Source: Methanomassiliicoccales archaeon (GTDB taxonomy: Archaea > Thermoplasmatota > Thermoplasmata > SG8-5). Taken from it: a stretch of DNA of 41,965 nt. The position numbers and the translations under genes are program-made. Under the pieces are notes generated by a model that was not told the DNA's origin, did no database searches, and worked only from the letters and a program-made list of their open reading frames with translations. The stretch is taken from contig JAUWNU010000006.1 in the NCBI GenBank assembly GCA_030612505.1, positions 1-41,965 on the forward strand, written 5' to 3'. The first letter of the stretch is position 1; every line of letters starts with the position of its first letter. Positions 25,135 to 34,900 of the stretch are shown piece by piece.

Positions 25135-28100
25135 ATGGGCACTGATTTGGGAAGAAAGAGTTTTGTTATTGGTTTAGGCTTGGCTATGCTTCTGAGTGCT
25201 TTTGTTGTTGGGGCGGCTAATGTGAATGATAATATTATCCCAGAAAATGATTTGTTTACTGGCCCATTGAGCATTGATTCTGTTGATATTCAACTTTCAG
25301 ATGTCGCCTTATCCAATTCGAATCCCACCCAGTATGATGAAATCACCATTGAAGCCACAATAACAGGAGACCAAAGTGTTTCCGACGAATGGGAGAAATA
25401 TGGAGTTGTTGTGGACATTGGAGGCTGGGGTCAGGATGAAAGGGTTGGCAAAGCTTCTGTTTTGAAAATGGATAATGGCACATATATCATGTATTATCAA
25501 GGAAATACGCCTGATGCAGATGTGCATAATTATAGAATTTTCAGAGCCTGGTCATTTGATGGCATCAATTGGAATAAGGAGTGTTTGGTGCTGGATAATA
25601 ATCTTGACCAGTATTCTGACAATGGTGTTATGCATCCAAATGTGCTTATTGATGATAATGGATTATATCATATGTGGTATGTTGGCTACTCAAATGAAGG
25701 ATCAAATAGAGCCAGGATATTATATGCAACTTCAATTGATGGATATAACTGGGTTCCACAAGGGCTTCAAATTGATTATGGAGACTCATATGCCCAGGAT
25801 GGTGTAGTTTCCCCTTGTGTTCTCCCCATAGGGGATGGATACAGAATGTGGTATTCAGGAATTAATTGGAACCCGCTGGAAGGTCAAATATGCCATGCAT
25901 CAAAATCCTCTGAAGCATCTCCTTGGATAAAAGAGGGAATTGTTCTTGACAATGGTGGTCCTTATGATCCAACATTCGCAAAAGATTCCTCAGTGATTTA
26001 TAATGGAACTGGCTATGAGATGTTCTATACCGGGCGTGACAGTAATTATAATAGCATGATTTTGCACGCATCCTCCTCAGATGGATATAATTGGGTGAAA
26101 GATAATATTGAGATTGAACCCACATTAGTTGAAGAGGGGGCCTGGATAGAACTGGGATGTGCAATGCTAGAAGATGATGGTACCTACAAAATGTGGTATT
26201 CTGCTTATACAGATACTTGGCGAATCCTGTATGCAGAAAAATCACCTGCTGAACCTGCACTAGATGCCTACTGCACTGTTTCATTCTATATTGATTCAAT
26301 AGCCGAGGAAAATCTATTGGAAAGGCAGTTCAATGTCTTTGTCCCTGCAAATGGAGAGACTACAGTTCAGTTTGACTGGATGGCAGACATTCCAGGTAAT
26401 CACAATATCATAGTTGATGTTTCAGATGTCAATCCACAGGATAATAATCTGGTCAATAATGTTGCCCAGTGCGCCATAACAGTTGATGAAATTGAAATAC
26501 CTCTAGAAGTGGATTTATCTATTTATGATCAGGACATCACCTTCTCCAACCCAATACCTCAAACAGGCGAGACAGTAAACATCCAGGCAGTCATCCACGG
26601 CGACCCAGACCAGGCAAGTGAATTGGTAAGAGAGGGAATAATACTGGACATTGGAGGTACTGGACAGGATCTTCATGTTCTGAGCCCGAATGTTATCCAG
26701 ATGGATGATGGAAGCTATGTCATGTGGTACACCGGAGATGGTGATGACGGCCTTACTTACAGGCACAGGATATTCAGGGCTATTTCACCTGATGGAATAA
26801 CCTGGACAAAGACCGGGATGGTGCTGGACTATGGCGGTTCCCAGGAGGAAAATGGCGTTCTGTATCCATTTGTTTACATTGACACAGATGGTTCCTATCA
26901 AATGTGGTACGCCGGAATAAACACTGGAAACCATGCTAGTATTTTCACTGCTATATCAAATGATGGCATCACATGGACGAAGCTGGGCCAGGAAATTGCC
27001 TATGGTTCTGCAGCAGAACCCAGTGGTGCCAGCGCACCTTATGTTTATTATGATGGCACTCAATGGCATATGTGGTATGTCGGAGTTTTCTGGGGCTCAC
27101 CAAATGAATGCAAAATCAGCCATGCCCATAAAGCTACTTTGAACGATTCCTGGATTAAAGATGGGGTAGTTCTGGACAATGATGGGCCATATGATTATCC
27201 TTCAGCATCCATTCCTCATGTGATTTCCACCGCAAATGGATATGAAATGTATTACACTGGCTACGTGCCCTACACTGGACCATCAAGAATTCTTCACGCT
27301 ACTTCTAATGATGGTCTGACCTGGGAAAAGAATGGTATAGCACTCGAAGGGGAACTTCCAGAAGAATTAAATTCCATTGCTGGGGCTGATGTGAAATACG
27401 ATAATGGTGTGACAAAATACTGGTACTTTGGTTATGACGGTAGTAATCAGAGAATCTTCTATGCAGAGGAAGTTCCAGCAAAACAGGGACTGGATGCAAC
27501 ATGCACGGTTTCATTCTACCTGGACGAAACAATACCTGAAAATCTCATCTATCAGGAACCCAATGTTTTCGTGCCAGGCGGTGGAGAGACAACTGTTTCC
27601 TTTAACTGGATTCCAGAAATAACTGGAACCCACGATATTCTGGTTGAGGTAACAGAAACAGACCCTTCGGATTATGACCTTTCAAACAACATTGCTCAGA
27701 GTTCCATTGACATTCAGGAACAAATTATTACCTTTGCAACAGCAACTGGACCCCAGGGAGCTCATCATGACCCAAATATTACAATAACATATGAATGGAC
27801 AGGTAATCCAGAGGCAGTAGATATGTATTATTCTTCAAATGTTGGGAGTGATTGGACTTATCTTGGAACAGATTTTACTATTGATGGATTCTTTAGTTGG
27901 ACACCAGAGAATAACCCTGGACCCAAACCCTCAAAATATTATTGGATAGCAAATGCAGTGAATGGAACAGATGATATTGGTGTCCCTCCAAATGATACGC
28001 CACCAGAAGCTGGGCCTTTCAATTGGAAAACTTTTGATGTGAAATTGGATAGCGGTGATAAAGGATTAGGAGATATTGGTTGGCATTTCATATCTGTACC

Positions 28101-28575
28101 TTTGGGGGTTAGTGGAGAACTATCAGCTATATTTGATGATTCCAAATGGGGCGATGGTGGCACAACTTGGGACTGTATAAAATGGTACGACCCAACTGAT
28201 GATAAGGATCCTTGGAAAACTTACCGTGTCGGTGCATCGACTAATGACCTTTTTGATTATTCAAATGGTATGGGTTTATGGATACATATAACCTCCAATA
28301 ACGGTGATGGTTTTTTGACAACTGGTGAAGGAGTCGAGGTTACGAGCACTGCTATACAGTTATCAGCTGGATGGAACATGGTTGGTTATCCCACATACTG
28401 TGACACGAAAACCGTAGGAGAAGTATTTTGGAAAACTGGAGCAGACCGAATAGAGATATTTGATCCAACAAAACCATATTTGATTAATGAAGTTGAACCT
28501 TCACACATAATGAAACCAGGAGCAGGGTACTGGGTGCATGTTCCTGCTGATACTGTTTGGGTTGTGGATTGGTAA
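25135..28575 (+). CDS. Large secreted protein with duplicated beta-propeller-like module
   Basis: A 1146-residue protein with a signal peptide (about 1-28). Two homologous modules follow (about 59-454 and 458-862). Each begins with a CARDB-like strand set, then repeated units such as DNGTYIMYYQG, DGSYQMWYAG and GYEMYYTG resembling the blades of glycosidase-type five-bladed propellers, then a second CARDB-like unit (TVSFYIDS...NNVAQ). After 862 come an Ig-like domain and a C-terminal domain with WNMVGYP and PGAGYWVHVP. No acid catalytic pair typical of GH43/GH32 was identified, so carbohydrate binding or surface structure is as likely as hydrolysis. Confidence 0.75.
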   Translation: MGTDLGRKSFVIGLGLAMLLSAFVVGAANVNDNIIPENDLFTGPLSIDSVDIQLSDVALSNSNPTQYDEITIEATITGDQSVSDEWEKYGVVVDIGGWGQDERVGKASVLKMDNGTYIMYYQGNTPDADVHNYRIFRAWSFDGINWNKECLVLDNNLDQYSDNGVMHPNVLIDDNGLYHMWYVGYSNEGSNRARILYATSIDGYNWVPQGLQIDYGDSYAQDGVVSPCVLPIGDGYRMWYSGINWNPLEGQICHASKSSEASPWIKEGIVLDNGGPYDPTFAKDSSVIYNGTGYEMFYTGRDSNYNSMILHASSSDGYNWVKDNIEIEPTLVEEGAWIELGCAMLEDDGTYKMWYSAYTDTWRILYAEKSPAEPALDAYCTVSFYIDSIAEENLLERQFNVFVPANGETTVQFDWMADIPGNHNIIVDVSDVNPQDNNLVNNVAQCAITVDEIEIPLEVDLSIYDQDITFSNPIPQTGETVNIQAVIHGDPDQASELVREGIILDIGGTGQDLHVLSPNVIQMDDGSYVMWYTGDGDDGLTYRHRIFRAISPDGITWTKTGMVLDYGGSQEENGVLYPFVYIDTDGSYQMWYAGINTGNHASIFTAISNDGITWTKLGQEIAYGSAAEPSGASAPYVYYDGTQWHMWYVGVFWGSPNECKISHAHKATLNDSWIKDGVVLDNDGPYDYPSASIPHVISTANGYEMYYTGYVPYTGPSRILHATSNDGLTWEKNGIALEGELPEELNSIAGADVKYDNGVTKYWYFGYDGSNQRIFYAEEVPAKQGLDATCTVSFYLDETIPENLIYQEPNVFVPGGGETTVSFNWIPEITGTHDILVEVTETDPSDYDLSNNIAQSSIDIQEQIITFATATGPQGAHHDPNITITYEWTGNPEAVDMYYSSNVGSDWTYLGTDFTIDGFFSWTPENNPGPKPSKYYWIANAVNGTDDIGVPPNDTPPEAGPFNWKTFDVKLDSGDKGLGDIGWHFISVPLGVSGELSAIFDDSKWGDGGTTWDCIKWYDPTDDKDPWKTYRVGASTNDLFDYSNGMGLWIHITSNNGDGFLTTGEGVEVTSTAIQLSAGWNMVGYPTYCDTKTVGEVFWKTGADRIEIFDPTKPYLINEVEPSHIMKPGAGYWVHVPADTVWVVDW

Positions 28576-28799
28576 TTTCAAAACTAGTAACTCTTTTATA
28601 CAGCCTCTATTTACACGGAACCTACAGAATGGGCTTATTATGCCCTTCACAGTGGCTAATACCCACCACAAACGTTGTTCGTGAGAACAAACAGCCGCTG
28701 TTCCAGAGGAACAGACAGTCACGGGATGCGTCCCGTCGGAGATGTGTCTGAGCCAGATTCTGAAAATCTGGCGAAGGATGAATCCGGAAACGTCCAGAA
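28576..28799. other. Hairpin-rich leader ahead of rpl15e
   Basis: No clear gene, but seven short stems in about 160 bases: GGGC/GCCC (28631-28645), GTGG/CCAC (28652-28666), TTGTTC-GTGA-GAACAA with a GNRA-type loop (28675-28690), CTGTTCC/GGAACAG (28698-28714), ACGGGA/TCCCGT (28721-28736), GCCAGATT/AATCTGGC (28752-28772) and GGAT/ATCC (28776-28785). One frame reads RGTDSHGMRPVGD, then a run resembling the acidic tails of TnpB proteins. The region could be a structured RNA leader or a decayed IS605 3' end. Confidence 0.45.
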
Positions 28800-28814
28800 A
28801 TGGAGAGTGTACAA

Positions 28815-29501
28815 ATGCCAGACGAAAAGAAAGCGGCAGAAGCCGTTCCAGAAGAAGTTTTAGAGGAGGCTCCAATAGCACCTCAAGCTAGTTCTAAGAA
28901 AGTTGAGAAAAGGCCAGTTGGTTTATACGGCCATATCAAGGATGCTTGGAAAGTTCCAGCAGATTCCTATGTAAAAGAATTGCAGTGGCACAGGATGATA
29001 GAATGGCGCCGGGAAAACACATTTGTTCGTGTTGAGAGGCCAACAAGACTTGATAGAGCCAGACACCTTGGATACAAGGCAAAACAAGGTTATGTTATTG
29101 TTCGTACAAAGGTCCGCAGGGGAAGTCTTCGCAAACCCAAGATAAGAAAGGGCCGAAGAGCAAAGCGCAGAGGCCGGGCAAAAATCACAATGGCCAAGAG
29201 CATCCAGCGTATTGCCGAAGAACGTGTGTCCAAAAAATATCCAAACATGGAAGTTCTGAACTCCTACTGGGTAGGCGAGGACGGTCGCCACAAGTATTAC
29301 GAGATTATTCTTGTTGACCCACATCACCCGGTGATTAAAGCAGACAAAAAAATTAATTGGATATGTGAGCCGCAGCATACAAGAAGAGTGGAACGCGGCC
29401 TCACATCAGCAGGAAAGCGCGGCAGGGCACTTCACAAGAAGGGTAAGGGTACCGAGAAGGCCAGGCCATCCAGAAGGGCTCACGACAAGAAGATTAAATA
29501 G
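28815..29501 (+). CDS. rpl15e: Ribosomal protein L15e with N-terminal extension
   Basis: 228 residues from the ATG that follows GGAGAGTG (28802-28809); an ATG at 28800 is also in frame. The L15e core is clear: [39 protein letters not shown] and the [26 protein letters not shown] end. Archaeal L15e is usually about 190-195 residues and begins near the [10 protein letters not shown] position; here about 32 acidic and Ala-rich residues come first. L15e is a large-subunit protein that contacts 23S rRNA. It lies behind the hairpin-rich leader. Confidence 0.95.
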   Translation: MPDEKKAAEAVPEEVLEEAPIAPQASSKKVEKRPVGLYGHIKDAWKVPADSYVKELQWHRMIEWRRENTFVRVERPTRLDRARHLGYKAKQGYVIVRTKVRRGSLRKPKIRKGRRAKRRGRAKITMAKSIQRIAEERVSKKYPNMEVLNSYWVGEDGRHKYYEIILVDPHHPVIKADKKINWICEPQHTRRVERGLTSAGKRGRALHKKGKGTEKARPSRRAHDKKIK

Positions 29502-29502
29502 A

Positions 29503-30366
29503 TTATTGGCTGTTTATTTTGGCCAATAATTTTTCAATATCAGCGTCAGCCATGCCAATTAACGGGAAAAATACTGGTAGATCCAGGTCTGCCAACTCTT
29601 CCTGGCGTGCATCATAGGTTGCAATATCCCAGCCAAGGGCAATTCCCTCTGTTTTCTGGAAATTTGCCAATTGCTGTAAATCTCCTGGTTCTATAATTTT
29701 CAGACTCGGGTCCCAGTCTCTCAGGGGCTCTGTAAGTTCTGGATTGTTTGTTGCCACAATAACGCGGCATCCACGTTTCATAATTGGCCAGCATGCAGCA
29801 ATGTCCTGCTGTTTTTCCACGATTCCCAGAGTACGGCCCTGTGTGCCCAGAGGCATTCCTCCTGGTCCCTGAATCTTTTCAGTGTAAACAAAGGAGCGAT
29901 TCTGCCTTACCTCAATGAATAATTCAAAGTCTGGATTGGTTAGATTTACTTTTGGATTCAGATGCTCATAGGCAAGAAATACTGCTGAGCCAGTGTCCCT
30001 GGCGAGTTCCATGCTGGTGTATGGGTGTTGTCCATTTCTCCGGGCCCGGATGCAGAAGCTCATGTTTTCCTTGAAAAAAGGTCTAGCAGTATCGATGGCC
30101 AGCTGAAATATTAATTCCTGGTCTGATGTAGTTTCTTCGGCCTTGCTGAATGATACAATGCCAAAAGTATGTGCTAGTACTTTTTCGGTAAATGGCTCAT
30201 CATCTGCCCAGAGGAAAATTCTGCCCCTATCATACTCAACCCTACATTCCTTACTGGCCTTGATAAATCTTGAGATGATATTTTCTCGCAGGGTTCTCTC
30301 AAATCTTGATCTTACCTTTTGACTTTTCAGACCAAGTTCGCCATATCTTATCAGATAAAGTGCCAT
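29503..30366 (-). CDS. ThiI-like protein lacking the catalytic PP-loop
   Basis: A 287-residue protein. The NFLD plus THUMP part of ThiI is well kept: YLIRYGELGLKSQKVRSRFE at the start, RARRNGQHPYTSMELARDTG (108-127) and RSFVYTEKIQGPGG (157-170). Next, where ThiI has the SGGxDS ATP loop, this sequence has GIVEKQQDIAA (181-191) followed by the KRGCRVIVA strand, so the PP-loop is gone. The domain is also shortened and there is no rhodanese cysteine. It cannot perform ThiI-type adenylation and s4U8 sulfur transfer as such; tRNA binding through THUMP remains possible. Its 3' end is 2 bases from the convergent rpl15e stop. Confidence 0.75.
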   Translation of the reverse strand: MALYLIRYGELGLKSQKVRSRFERTLRENIISRFIKASKECRVEYDRGRIFLWADDEPFTEKVLAHTFGIVSFSKAEETTSDQELIFQLAIDTARPFFKENMSFCIRARRNGQHPYTSMELARDTGSAVFLAYEHLNPKVNLTNPDFELFIEVRQNRSFVYTEKIQGPGGMPLGTQGRTLGIVEKQQDIAACWPIMKRGCRVIVATNNPELTEPLRDWDPSLKIIEPGDLQQLANFQKTEGIALGWDIATYDARQEELADLDLPVFFPLIGMADADIEKLLAKINSQ

Positions 30367-30431
30367 TGGTCATGATTAACCTGATTGATAATAAAATTAT
30401 GTCTATCTTGATTTTTTGCTTCAAGATTGAG

Positions 30432-30450
30432 ATAATACCATTGGTATTAT
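30432..30450. promoter_or_regulatory. 19-bp palindrome between divergent genes (possible operator)
   Basis: ATAATACCA-T-TGGTATTAT is a perfect 9-1-9 palindrome, about 25 bases ahead of the TATA-like ACTATATAA (30472-30480) of the coiled-coil operon and about 65 bases ahead of the ThiI-like gene start. Its size and place fit a regulator binding site. Confidence 0.55.
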
Positions 30451-30471
30451 TATTAATAATTTGTAAGAAAA

Positions 30472-30480
30472 ACTATATAA
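30472..30480 (+). promoter_or_regulatory. TATA box of the coiled-coil operon
   Basis: ACTATATAA lies about 65-73 bases before the ATG at 30545, predicting a leader of about 40 bases. Confidence 0.4.
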
Positions 30481-30544
30481 TGCTTGTTTACAATACAATC
30501 CTCAATTCATGGGCACTCAAATATTTGAGTTGGCGGTCTAATAT

Positions 30545-31930
30545 ATGGCAAAAAGGGGGCATACTGAAGAAGGAAAGGTATTCTGTTCTGAATGCGGTTC
30601 AATCATAGAGAAGGAATCTGCAAAATGTGAGCATTGTACCGAAAGCCTGGATGGTGATTTTCAAGCTGTTATCTGTCCCTATTGCGCCACTGTTTTGGAT
30701 TCTGCTTCAGAGAACTGTACTAATTGCGGCCTTAGATTTAAAAAAGATACAAGCAGTGGAGGCCGCAGTAAGGAAGATGAAGAATTTTTATCCAGACTTC
30801 TGGATTGGGGGCGCAACCTAGAGCAAAAGCGGGCTGCCGAGGACAAGGAAGAGACTGAAAAAGCAACTGAGACTTTCAAGGACATAATGGGAGCTAGCAT
30901 CCCTACTCCATATCAAGAAGAAACTCTGCAGGAGATTAAGAAATCCGCAGAAGAGCGTGCCGAATTCGACAAGCGAGAAGAAAGCATAATTCAGATGGCT
31001 ACACCGCTCCGGAAGGCGCTGGATCTGCGGAAAAAGGCATTGAACAATCTTGAAAGAGACCTCAAGCCACTCCGTGATGAACTAGATCGTATTGATCCAG
31101 ATGATATTGAAGGGGACAAAAAACGCAGTGAGATAGAACGTCAGATGGCCGAAATAATGGTTGAGAGGGGAGCTATCCAGAGCCTTGAGGAAAATATCTC
31201 TAATATGGATTCTGCCTACCGCCAACTTCTGAAAAAGCATTCTGCTGATGTCAAGGAAAAGGAAGAAAACCTCAATACAAGGCTCAACGCATTCAAAAAC
31301 GAGATGGCCAGGCGAGATAAGGAGAAAGATAAGCTCAAACATCGGGAAGGAATATTGGCTGATAGAGAAAAGGAACTTGTTGACAGAATTGAGTCTCTAA
31401 AACATAGGGAAATTAGCCTGGAGAACACTGAAGAAAAGCTCAAGCAGGAGATTGAGTCCCTTAAAGAAGAGAAGGGCAGCGTTGAAGAAATGAAAGCGCC
31501 GGCATCCAAACTCATAGCGGCCAAGGGCAAGTGGCTTGTTGACGAGAATGAAATAAAGGGCATTTTGAAGAAATCCAAGAAAGTCAGAGAGGCCTGGCTG
31601 GAGGAGCAGACCAGTATTCAATATGCAATATCCAGTGGCGAGGGCCAGGAACAGATGACCGAAGAAAGCCAGGAACGTCTGGAAGCAAGGGAAAAAGAGC
31701 TTCAGGACAAAATAGATAGGCTGGAGGAAAGGCTGGCTAGTGTTGAGTCCGAAGAGAAGCTAATTGTGGCCGAAGAAAAGGCACTGGCTGTGGATGGAGA
31801 GAGAATAAAGAAAGTATTAAAGATATTGGATGATTTACTTGAAAACCTGCCAGAAGACATAATCGATAAATTTGCAAAATCTGAGGATTACAAACATTAT
31901 GACAAATTAATGGAGGAACTGGGACTTTAG
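30545..31930 (+). CDS. Double zinc-ribbon coiled-coil protein
   Basis: A 461-residue protein. Two zinc ribbons are at the N-terminus (C14-x2-C17...C28-x2-C31 and C44-x2-C47...C58-x2-C61). From about residue 80 the protein is long alpha-helix rich in Glu, Lys and Leu with heptad spacing, so it is probably a dimeric coiled coil. There is no enzymatic motif. It is followed by the 1500-residue coiled-coil gene after a 10-base gap carrying GGTGA, so the two are likely translated together. The ribbons could bind nucleic acid or partner proteins. Confidence 0.75.
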   Translation: MAKRGHTEEGKVFCSECGSIIEKESAKCEHCTESLDGDFQAVICPYCATVLDSASENCTNCGLRFKKDTSSGGRSKEDEEFLSRLLDWGRNLEQKRAAEDKEETEKATETFKDIMGASIPTPYQEETLQEIKKSAEERAEFDKREESIIQMATPLRKALDLRKKALNNLERDLKPLRDELDRIDPDDIEGDKKRSEIERQMAEIMVERGAIQSLEENISNMDSAYRQLLKKHSADVKEKEENLNTRLNAFKNEMARRDKEKDKLKHREGILADREKELVDRIESLKHREISLENTEEKLKQEIESLKEEKGSVEEMKAPASKLIAAKGKWLVDENEIKGILKKSKKVREAWLEEQTSIQYAISSGEGQEQMTEESQERLEAREKELQDKIDRLEERLASVESEEKLIVAEEKALAVDGERIKKVLKILDDLLENLPEDIIDKFAKSEDYKHYDKLMEELGL

Positions 31931-31940
31931 GTGACTGACC

Positions 31941-34900
31941 ATGGGTTTGCGTGATAAGGCCAAAAAAGCACTCGAAGAAGAAGTGAAGGACGCAATCGTT
32001 GTTGATGAGCCAGAGCAAGCCCCAGAAACTGAAGAGGACATAGAATGCCCCAAGTGTGGCTCTTCCAATAGCAGTGATACGGCAATGTGTTTTTCATGTG
32101 GCCAGAACCTGAAGGAAGACTATGTACCAGAGGCAGAACCGACTCATGAAGCAGAATCCGAAGTTGAGCCTGAGGAGGAAATTCCTGAAGAGCCCGGCAT
32201 TGATATTTCTGCTCAGCTAATTGAGAAGGTTGATGAACAATTTCCTGAGCCTGAGGAAGAACCGGAGCCAGTGATTGAGGCTGGCGATGATACGGTTGAG
32301 AATGCAACCGAGGAAATGCCAGATGAAGAGCCTGAAGTTATTGAAGAGCCTCCTGAAGAAATTGAGACTGGCGATGATACGGTTAATGAAGTAACCGAGG
32401 AAATGGCAGATGAAGAGTCAGCACCCGAACCGGAGCCTGAACCCGAGAAAGAAATTGTTGAAGAACCTCCGATACCAGCAATGCCAGACATGTCTGAAAT
32501 TCAAAAATCTATTGACAAAATGAAGGATTTGGAGAAGTCAGAGAAAGAACTAAAGGGAAAACTGGCAGATACTGAGAAAGAACGTGATTCCAATGCAGAT
32601 AAGGTCAAGGAACTTGAAAAGAACTTAGAAAAACTTGATGCAAAAGAAAAGGAACTTGATTCCAAAGATAAAGAACTCGCAGAGATAACTGGCAAAGTTG
32701 AGAAACTGGAGAAAAAGCTGGCTGACTCGGACAAAGCAGGTGCCGATGCTGGCGACTTGCAGAATAAGATTAGTGAACTCGAGAAAACCATTTCTGTCCA
32801 TGGCGATAAGGAAAGCGAATGGGAAGCCCAGCGCAATACCATGGAAAATGAATATGCTGGCCTTGAAAAAGAGCTCAAAGACCTGAGAAAAGAGCAAAAG
32901 AAAATAGAAAAATCAGGGCAGGATGCCGGAGAACGTGAGAAAGAGCTTGAACAAAAGCTCATTGCAATTGAAGCAGAGAAGGAAGAATTAACTTCCACAT
33001 TTGATGATAATAAGAGAAAATTAGAAGAATCCACTGGAGAACTTGATGGTTTGAAGGGCGAAGTTGAGAGCCTCAAGGATAAGCTTGAGAATCTCAATAA
33101 AAACCTTGAAGATAGCAACAAAGAAGCTGGTAAGGCAAAAGAAACCGAAGATAGATTGAAAGAACTTGAGAGCCAGATTGACATATTCCAGGCAGAAAAA
33201 GAATCTCTTGTGAATGAAAAAGAGGAACTATCAAAGAACCTTGAATTTGAGAAAGGGGAGCTCACTGCCAGCATTGATGAGGAAAAGAAGCGTTCAGAAG
33301 ATTATGGCGTGGAAATTGATGAACTTAAAAAGGAACTGGCCAATACAAAACGGGAAATGACAAAGGCCAAGAAATCCCGTGAGAAAGAGAAGGAAGAGAT
33401 GGGCGAGGAGAAAAAGAGCCTGGCAGATTTACAGGACCAGCTTGCTAGCCAGCAGGCTGAAAGTGAGGGCAAGGACGAAGAGCTCAGGGCCATGTCCGAG
33501 AAATTGGACAATAAGAGTCAGGAGCTGGATGAGACTGCAGAATCCCTGAAAGCCAGCCAGGAAGAGCTTGAGAAAGAAAAGGAGAAACTTTCTCAAGAGC
33601 GTGAGGCAAAGGAGGCAGAACTTAGGGGGCTGGGGGAGAGACTGGATGCCGACCGAGGCCAGTTAGATGAGCGTTCTCAAGATCTAGAAAGACAGGTTGA
33701 AGAAAACCGCAAAGAAATGGACAGCATGCGAGCTGACATCGAGGCTAAAGAAAAGGAATTAGAGAACCTCAAGAAAAATCTGGACGAGGCCAGAGAAGGT
33801 ATTTCAACATCAGAATCAGAGCTCAATAGAGACCGCGAGGAATTTGAGGGCAAGAAAAGCTCACTAACAGCCCAGGAAGAAGAACTTGCATCCCGGATAA
33901 ATGAATTCGAGGAAAAGGAAAATTCAATTGCCCAGATGGAAGCAGATCTCAATGAACGCAATGGCATAATTGACGAAGCCGAGAAAAATCTAACTAAGCA
34001 GGAAAAAGACCTCAAAGCCAGCATGAAGGAATTTGATGAGGAAATGGCTGGCAAGCATGAGGAATTTGATATAAAATTCCAGGAACAGGATGAGAAGCTC
34101 CATGAAATCAAGTCCCAGCAGAAAGAGTTAGAAGACATGCGGGAAGGCATTCGCATGTCCAAGGATGAGGTAGGAGAAAAAGAATCGGAAATCCTGGAAA
34201 AGCGGAATGAGATTTCAGAGCAGCTTAAAGATTTGGATTCCAGGAAAGAAGAAGTTGAGTCCCGAGAGAAAGAGCTCACTAAGCTTGAAAAGAAACTTGA
34301 CAAGAGCCAGGCCAATATCGAGGAAAGGGAAGAATCAATCAATGCCAGCAAGAAAGAAATCAAAGACAGGGAAAAGGCACTGGACGCCTTCAACAAGGAG
34401 CTCGAGGCAGAAAGAAAAACGCTCGATGAGAAAAATACTGGCCTGAATGAGTTGGAAGACAAGCTGGGAAAGAGAAGCAGCCAGATGGAAGAAAGGGAAA
34501 TAACATCTTCAGATTTTGATAAAGAGCTCAAGAGCCTGAAAAAGAGCCTTGAGGAGCAAATTGAAGAGGCCAATGAGCGGGATAAAATTCTCACTGACAT
34601 GGAGAAGGAACTCAAGAAGGAAAATGCTAAACTGACCAATACTCTGGAGAAGCTAGAACAGGATCGCCAGCATTTCAATGAAGATACAGAAGCCCTGGAG
34701 GAACGAACCTCCGCACTTGATGATCATGATAAGGTCTTAACCAAGAAAGAAAAGGAACTGGCCAACTTGGAAACAGACCTTGATACCAGAGAAGAAAAAA
34801 TTGACACAGAGAGCAGTGAAATTGCTGCCCAGCGAGAGAAACTGGCAGGCAGAAAAGCAAGCTTTGAGACCACAATGGAAGAACGCGAGAAGGCTTTGGC

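Noticed and set aside
28576-28799. RNase P or SRP RNA
   Set aside because: The conserved core sequences of either RNA were not found on either strand.
33677-34678. Long serine-rich reverse frame (333 residues) inside the giant coiled-coil gene
   Set aside because: It is the antisense of Glu/Lys-rich coil codons, giving Ser/Leu/Phe runs; no start signal and no domain. The same holds for the reverse frames at 32213-33274 and 36026-36433.
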